DNA of 17,129 bases from Clostridia bacterium (lineage in GTDB: Bacteria > Bacillota_A > Clostridia > Oscillospirales > CAG-272): the NCBI GenBank assembly GCA_017936125.1, contig JAGBGE010000025.1, positions 1-17,129 of the forward strand, in the 5' to 3' direction. Position 1 is the first letter of the stretch. Each line of letters opens with the position of its first letter. A program made the position numbers and the translations under genes. This document shows, in pieces, positions 13,578 to 17,129 of this stretch. The notes beneath the pieces are model-generated. The model had not been told where the DNA came from and did no database searches. It was given only the letters and a program-made list of their open reading frames with translations.

Positions 13578-13606
13578 ATTATAGCACACGTTTTCGTATT
13601 TGTCAA
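13578..13606 (-). promoter_or_regulatory. Consensus promoter of the thiT transcript
   Basis: Reading leftward: TTGACA (13606-13601), a 17-bp spacer ending TGC, and TATAAT (13583-13578): exact consensus plus extended -10. The start site near 13571 lies just before the riboswitch. Confidence 0.92.
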
Positions 13607-13629
13607 TCATAATTACAAATTTCGATTAT

Positions 13630-13656
13630 AAAAGCGCTCCGAGCGAGTCGGAGCGC
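13630..13656 (-). terminator. Terminator of the metal-linked ABC operon
   Basis: Reading leftward, GCGCTCCGA (13656-13648) pairs with TCGGAGCGC (13642-13634) around CTCGC, followed by TTTT. It lies ~40 bases after the last operon gene and just upstream of the thiT promoter. A close copy is at 17020-17046. Confidence 0.8.
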
Positions 13657-13698
13657 ATAGTGAGTAGATTTGCGTAGTAATTCCGAATTTATTTTAGA

Positions 13699-14670
13699 CT
13701 ACATCTCATAGCTGCCGAGCCAGTGAGAGAATTCGGTATAAATCTGACTCCACTCCGCTTGCAGCTCTTCACCCTTGTTAAGAGTGTAAACGTAGTCCTC
13801 TTTGCCGAACATCTCGATATATTTATACTCACTCGTATAATTTCCTGCCTCAAGCTCGGCAAGAGCCTTTTTGGAGAGGGCTTCCGCCTTTCGCACGTTT
13901 GCGACAAGGTCGGCAAATGCGGTCTTGTCTATCGACTCAATCTTATTCACGATAGAGTCAAAGTAGCCGTCCTTATAGCCGTAGTTGAACTGCGCGCCGC
14001 TTGTGTAAATATAATTCTTCGCATCGCTCGGATAGAGGTAGTAGCCGGGAACTAAAGAGCCGTCAGCGTCGGTGTAGCTATTTACGTAGTAGGTGTTCCA
14101 CTTACAGACGAAGTAGACGTAATCGTACATTTTGTAAATATCGTTAACCACGTCAGCCTCCGCAACCTTCTGCCACAGGGCGAGGTCGGCAGATAGCTCC
14201 TCCGCCTTGATAACCGTGTAGGTCGCGTCAACTATCTTGAAGGAAAATTCGTAGCCGTACATATCGGTGAAGGGCTCGTCGGGGTTATCCGCAACCTCGA
14301 GAGTGCCGACAACCTTGATAGCCTGCGAGGTGTATCCGAAGCTCTCGCCCTTTTTCGGGTAAATTTCCATAGTATTGGAAAGCTCGGATGTGTTCGGTAC
14401 GCAGAAGGGGCAGTTCTGATACGGCAGATTCATCAGGAATATAAACGAGCCGTCAACGGGCGAGCTCGTCGCCACATATCCGTTTATCGTGACCTTTTGT
14501 CCGTCAATGCTCTTCAGATAATCGTAGCTTGCCGATGACTTGAAGCTCAGCTTTACAGCGTCGGAATTATCCTCGCTGTCCTTCTTTCCGCAGGAGCAGA
14601 AAAGAGGGAATATCATAGTCAAAATTAATGCAAAAATCGTAATTTTGGAAAGTTTGGTTTGCATTTTCAT
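13699..14670 (-). CDS. Lipoprotein with OB-like CxxC domain, last gene of the metal-linked operon
   Basis: This 323-residue protein has a signal peptide with a Cys pair at its end (PLFCSC, Cys 25/27; an atypical lipobox) and is probably membrane-anchored. Residues ~58-150 look like a small beta-barrel: GQKVTINGYVATS, then FLMNLPYQNCPFC with a CxxC pair (87/90), KVVGTLEV, and GYEFSFKIVDATY. This resembles DUF3299-type OB domains that accompany some FtsX-type ABC transporters with proposed metal roles. The family match is from pattern memory. The C-terminal half (~155-323) is helical and rich in Tyr and Lys, with no family recognised. The start lies 4 bases after the permease stop and has only a weak SD (GGA), so translational coupling is likely. 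CxxC suggests metal or thiol chemistry outside the cell. Confidence 0.75.
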   Translation of the reverse strand: MKMQTKLSKITIFALILTMIFPLFCSCGKKDSEDNSDAVKLSFKSSASYDYLKSIDGQKVTINGYVATSSPVDGSFIFLMNLPYQNCPFCVPNTSELSNTMEIYPKKGESFGYTSQAIKVVGTLEVADNPDEPFTDMYGYEFSFKIVDATYTVIKAEELSADLALWQKVAEADVVNDIYKMYDYVYFVCKWNTYYVNSYTDADGSLVPGYYLYPSDAKNYIYTSGAQFNYGYKDGYFDSIVNKIESIDKTAFADLVANVRKAEALSKKALAELEAGNYTSEYKYIEMFGKEDYVYTLNKGEELQAEWSQIYTEFSHWLGSYEM

Positions 14671-14674
14671 ATCT

Positions 14675-15868
14675 TTAATCCGAAATGCTATCCTTTCTTG
14701 ACATAGCGAACGTCCATATTACAGTGGGCAGAACGCTAATCACAAATACTGCAAGGAGAATAATAAATTCGGCAGGATAAACCTTCGACATATTGAGAAC
14801 CACGCCCATAGACTCGACGTAATCGTTCATAAGAAGCATACAGATTCTCGATACTCCGAATGCCAAAAGCACAGAAGCGAGTCCCATAATGCTGTTCTGA
14901 ATTATGTAGAGAAGATTTATTTTCTTCATGCTCACGCCTATCAGTCGCATCAGCGAAATTTCCTTTGCCGAATGATACATATTGAGCAGGGTGATAATCG
15001 AAATTATCATTATATTCATAATGAGAATGACCGCGCAAAGCACGAAAACGATATATTTCGTATCGTCCGCGTCGTTTAACACGTCACGCACCACGCTCAT
15101 CGGCTCGATTGCCTGGAGGGTGTAGCTGTCACCGTCCTTTTCGGTCATAATTTTGCCGTCGTACTCGCTCACGAGCTGCATAGCGTAGCCGGGATTCTTG
15201 GTGTTGACTAGCACCGCGCAGACAGTTCCGTGATGATGCTCCTCTTCCTCCTCGTGCTCGTCACCGTGCTCGTGCATTTCCCAGAGCGTTTTTATCTGCG
15301 TAAAGACCACGTTGTCGAACGCCGAGTGGCTCTCCTCGAGAATTCCCACAACGGTGATACCCTCCTTGTGAGTTTCGGCGCTTGATGCCGAGTGGCTGGT
15401 GTGAATCGGGTCGCCTACCTCAAGGTCGTTATACTTTGCGATATTCGAGCCGATAACCGCCTGCATACTGCCGCTGGGGTCGAACATCTCGCCGCTTGCT
15501 ATCTCCTTATTTTTGAGATAATCGGGAGTAGTGCCGACCACGCCGTAGCCGTTGTAGTTGTCCGCCATGGCGAAGGGAATGACGCTCGTCACTCTCGAAT
15601 CCTGCTGTAAGGAGCCGACGACGGAATAGGGAATAGTGCCGACGGGAGAATCGGTGAAGTACATTGTGTTCATCGCAAGCTGGGTGTTGCTTCCTGCCGG
15701 GCCGACGATAACCGAATAGTATCCCGCATTATTGGTGATGCCCTCGTCGACCTGCGTCGCGACGTTGAAGGCGAGAACGCCAATACCTGCGGAAATTACG
15801 ATAGAAAGCACGACCAGAATGATCTGCACCTTCTTGATAGCCATATTTTTGAGAGCAAATTTTAACAT
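14675..15868 (-). CDS. FtsX/MacB-like ABC permease with acidic/His-rich loop
   Basis: The architecture is classic MacB type: one N-terminal membrane helix (~12-34), a ~240-residue extracytoplasmic region (MacB_PCD-like) and three C-terminal helices of an FtsX domain (~272-297, ~320-347, ~367-389) with KEISLMRLIGVS between the second and third helices. Within the outer region lies MHEHGDEHEEEEEHHHG (~198-214), a likely metal-binding stretch. The frame opens at GTG 15877, but the SD AGGAGG (15883-15878) directly abuts that codon. ATG 15868, 9 bases from the SD, is preferred and gives 397 residues. It starts one base after the ATPase stop. It presumably pairs with the upstream ATPase. Such transporters often couple ATP hydrolysis to periplasmic or envelope work rather than classic uptake. 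Confidence 0.87.
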   Translation of the reverse strand: MLKFALKNMAIKKVQIILVVLSIVISAGIGVLAFNVATQVDEGITNNAGYYSVIVGPAGSNTQLAMNTMYFTDSPVGTIPYSVVGSLQQDSRVTSVIPFAMADNYNGYGVVGTTPDYLKNKEIASGEMFDPSGSMQAVIGSNIAKYNDLEVGDPIHTSHSASSAETHKEGITVVGILEESHSAFDNVVFTQIKTLWEMHEHGDEHEEEEEHHHGTVCAVLVNTKNPGYAMQLVSEYDGKIMTEKDGDSYTLQAIEPMSVVRDVLNDADDTKYIVFVLCAVILIMNIMIISIITLLNMYHSAKEISLMRLIGVSMKKINLLYIIQNSIMGLASVLLAFGVSRICMLLMNDYVESMGVVLNMSKVYPAEFIILLAVFVISVLPTVIWTFAMSRKDSISD

Positions 15869-15869
15869 A

Positions 15870-16532
15870 TCATTCACCCTCCTTTTCGCTTACCACGTCA
15901 CGCATTCCGCCGGTGACCTCGTTCATATCGACGACTACGTCGAAGTATTTTGCGAGTCTGTCATCGTGAGTTACGGCAATAAGAGTTTTACCCTTTGAGA
16001 TTCTCGCAAGCTCGCCGATAACCATCTCACCGATAGCGAAATTGAGATTGCCCGTAGGCTCGTCTGCAAGAATGATGTCGGGATTCTTGACCAGCGCGCG
16101 AGCGATAGCAACTCTCTGCTTCTGACCGCCCGAGAGATGCTTGATTTTCGCGTTCTTCTTCTCGAGAATACCGAGAGTCGAGAGAATATCGTCCATTCCC
16201 GAAATATCCACACCCTCCAGGCGCAGAATGCCGATATTGTCGGCAACCGTCATCTCGTTTATCAGCTTGAAATCCTGGAAGATATATCCGATTTTCTCAA
16301 TTCTGAAGCGGTCCTTCTCTTTTTGATGCGCGGCGCTCATATTCACGCCGTCGATGAAAATTTCTCCGCTTGTGGGGGAGATAATTCCTGCAATCATATT
16401 AAGCAAAGTCGACTTTCCGCAGCCTGAAGCGCCAAGCAGCATATAGGACTTTCCGTTTTCAAAGATCATATCCCGATATTCAATTTCAGTTTCGTTCTGA
16501 AATCTTTTACCGAGATTTTTAATTTCTATCAT
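15870..16532 (-). CDS. ABC transporter ATP-binding protein, MacB/LolD-like
   Basis: This 220-residue nucleotide-binding protein powers the FtsX-type permease encoded next. Walker A is GASGCGKST (34-42), the Q-loop glutamine is near 86 (YIFQDF), the signature LSGGQKQR near 133-140, Walker B IILADEP near 153-159 and the switch His near 189 (THD). The length fits LolD/MacB/FtsE-type ATPases. The D-loop region reads TGNLN where the family usually has TGNLD. The start at ATG 16532 has AAAGGA 8 bases upstream. It is the second gene of a four-gene operon, 49 bases after the small membrane protein, with a perfect 12-bp hairpin in the gap. Confidence 0.93.
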   Translation of the reverse strand: MIEIKNLGKRFQNETEIEYRDMIFENGKSYMLLGASGCGKSTLLNMIAGIISPTSGEIFIDGVNMSAAHQKEKDRFRIEKIGYIFQDFKLINEMTVADNIGILRLEGVDISGMDDILSTLGILEKKNAKIKHLSGGQKQRVAIARALVKNPDIILADEPTGNLNFAIGEMVIGELARISKGKTLIAVTHDDRLAKYFDVVVDMNEVTGGMRDVVSEKEGE

Positions 16533-16550
16533 TTTTTATTTCCTTTCGTT

Positions 16551-16586
16551 ATTAAATTTCGCTTTGAGAAAAGGGCGAAATTTAAT
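16551..16586. other. Intercistronic hairpin in the metal-linked operon
   Basis: A perfect 12-bp stem (16551-16562 with 16575-16586) around a 12-base loop overlaps the stop codon of the first operon gene. No T tract follows on the minus strand, so it looks like an mRNA stability or processing element rather than a terminator. Confidence 0.65.
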
Positions 16587-16866
16587 CCGAAAGCTTCACT
16601 TTTAGCCAAACAGGCGCACTGTCGTGCAGTATTAGCGCAGCGAGGAATGAGTCAAAGCAGCGATGCGTGATTTCTTCTCCGAATGAGAGAAGAAAATACA
16701 GTCCGATCGCTACCGAAATGCTGCTCGACGCCTTGATAAGCGCGCAGATTGCACAATGCTCATCTCCACCCTCGTGTGAGTGAGGCAACAACAATGCAGA
16801 GGCATAAACGATTACGAGCAAGATGCATATAAATGCAAGCAGCCGCCTGAATTTTTGGTTATTCAT
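16582..16866 (-). CDS. Small His/Cys-rich membrane protein, first gene of the metal-linked operon
   Basis: This 94-residue protein has two hydrophobic segments: one at ~9-27 and one at ~46-62. Between them lies LPHSHEGGDEHCAIC (27-41), with H29, H31, H37, C38 and C41, a compact metal-ligand cluster. Small membrane proteins with a PHxH...HCxxC loop are known to accompany metal transport genes in Firmicutes; no named family is certain. The start at ATG 16866 has a perfect AGGAGG 8 bases upstream and a consensus promoter at 16912-16940. The C-terminal tail (SAPVWLKVKLSD) is polar. Position at the head of the operon suggests metal capture or sensing at the membrane. Confidence 0.82.
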   Translation of the reverse strand: MNNQKFRRLLAFICILLVIVYASALLLPHSHEGGDEHCAICALIKASSSISVAIGLYFLLSFGEEITHRCFDSFLAALILHDSAPVWLKVKLSD

Positions 16867-16891
16867 ACGTTTTACCTCCTTTTCTTGATTT

Positions 16892-16918
16892 CGTAGCCGA
16901 ACTACGTAATAATTATAT
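16892..16918. promoter_or_regulatory. Candidate operators at the metal-linked operon promoter
   Basis: Two overlapping dyads sit at the start site. CGTAG-N5-CTACG spans 16892-16906. ACGTAAT-A-ATTATAT spans 16904-16918 and overlaps the -10 box. The second has the 7-1-7 layout of Fur/Zur sites and matches ten of fourteen positions of the Bacillus-type Zur half-sites (TCGTAAT/ATTACGA) as I recall them. AT-richness makes chance plausible. Confidence 0.35.
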
Positions 16919-16940
16919 CACTCAACGATACCTATGTCAA
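16912..16940 (-). promoter_or_regulatory. Consensus promoter of the metal-linked operon
   Basis: Reading leftward: TTGACA (16940-16935), a 17-bp spacer ending TGA, and TATAAT (16917-16912): exact consensus with an extended -10. Confidence 0.92.
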
Positions 16941-17015
16941 TTCTTTTTAAGAATATATTAGATTTTTAGATGAAATTTTACAGATTTTTACGGTCGTTTA
17001 ATGTTCAATTATATT

Positions 17016-17046
17016 AAAAATGCGCCCCGAGCAAGTCGGAGCGCAT
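17016..17046 (-). terminator. Leftward terminator, probably of a gene beyond the right edge
   Basis: Reading leftward, ATGCGCTCCGA (17046-17036) pairs with TCGGGGCGCAT (17030-17020) around CTTGC, with one T-G pair, followed by TTTTT. The stem and loop are nearly the same as at 13634-13656. No minus-strand gene ends just right of it within the window. Confidence 0.7.
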
Positions 17047-17078
17047 AATGCTTGCCGTAGTCGTAGGTCAGACCGCTT

Positions 17079-17129
17079 AAGGCTCCCTCCGAGAGGGGGC
17101 TCCGGCATAAGCAGGTGGAGGAGCTTGCG
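17079..17129. repeat. REP-like imperfect palindromic repeat, running off the window
   Basis: AAGGCTCCCTCCGAGAGGGGGCT contains complementary CTCCCTC and GAGGGGG arms, followed by CTCCGGC...GTGGAGGAG. This composition is typical of intergenic palindromic repeats that occur many times in gut Clostridia genomes. Only one clear copy is in the window; 5283-5312 may be a degraded relative. Confidence 0.5.

Noticed and set aside
15869..15877. GTG 15877 as the permease start
   Set aside because: The AGGAGG SD ends directly against this GTG, leaving no spacing; ATG 15868 lies 9 bases from it.

Overview
The window looks like chromosomal DNA from an uncultured gut-type member of the Clostridia (Bacillota). 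The clues are type III glutamine synthetase, a ThiT-type ECF thiamine transporter behind a TPP riboswitch, a BspA-like leucine-rich-repeat lipoprotein, strong GGAGG-type ribosome binding sites, AT-rich intergenic DNA, and at least six promoters that match TTGACA/T-N17-TATAAT almost exactly. No tRNA, rRNA, CRISPR array, transposase or phage gene was seen. This is inference from sequence reading alone; no database was searched.

Layout. (1) 2-1804 (+): 3' part of a large, probably extracellular protein with a starch-binding-like module and three copies of a ~137-residue beta-rich repeat, ending in a hairpin terminator. (2) 1805-2159: gene-free spacer with an orphan hairpin and the serC promoter. 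(3) 2160-4448 (+): serC-serA, two steps of serine biosynthesis, followed by a degenerate TCTAA/TTAGA repeat array and a terminator. (4) 4635-5248: a divergent pair, a small acidic protein (-) and an XRE-type repressor (+), separated by two matching dyad operators; a nearly identical terminator stem lies at each outer end. (5) 5313-7412 (-): glnN, divergent from (6) 7556-8530 (+): a DEDDh exonuclease with a Cys/His cluster and basic tail. (7) 8646-12506 (+): a 1286-residue lipoprotein with eleven ~46-residue Cys/His repeats followed by BspA-type LRRs. (8) 12581-13393 (-): thiT with its TPP riboswitch and a terminator/SD-sequestering expression platform. (9) 13699-16866 (-): a four-gene operon encoding a small His/Cys membrane protein, a MacB/LolD-like ATPase, an FtsX-type permease with an acidic/His-rich loop and an OB-like CxxC lipoprotein. 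It is probably a metal-linked (zinc?) system. (10) 16942-17129: a terminator reading leftward and the start of a REP-like imperfect palindrome.

How the parts relate. serC-serA, glnN and thiT are housekeeping nutrient genes, each under its own strong promoter. The two surface proteins (regions 1 and 7) fit a polysaccharide- or mucosa-associated gut lifestyle. The most interesting candidates are the metal-linked ABC operon with its unusual small first gene, the repressor/small-protein pair with its clean operator architecture, and the Cys/His repeat lipoprotein.
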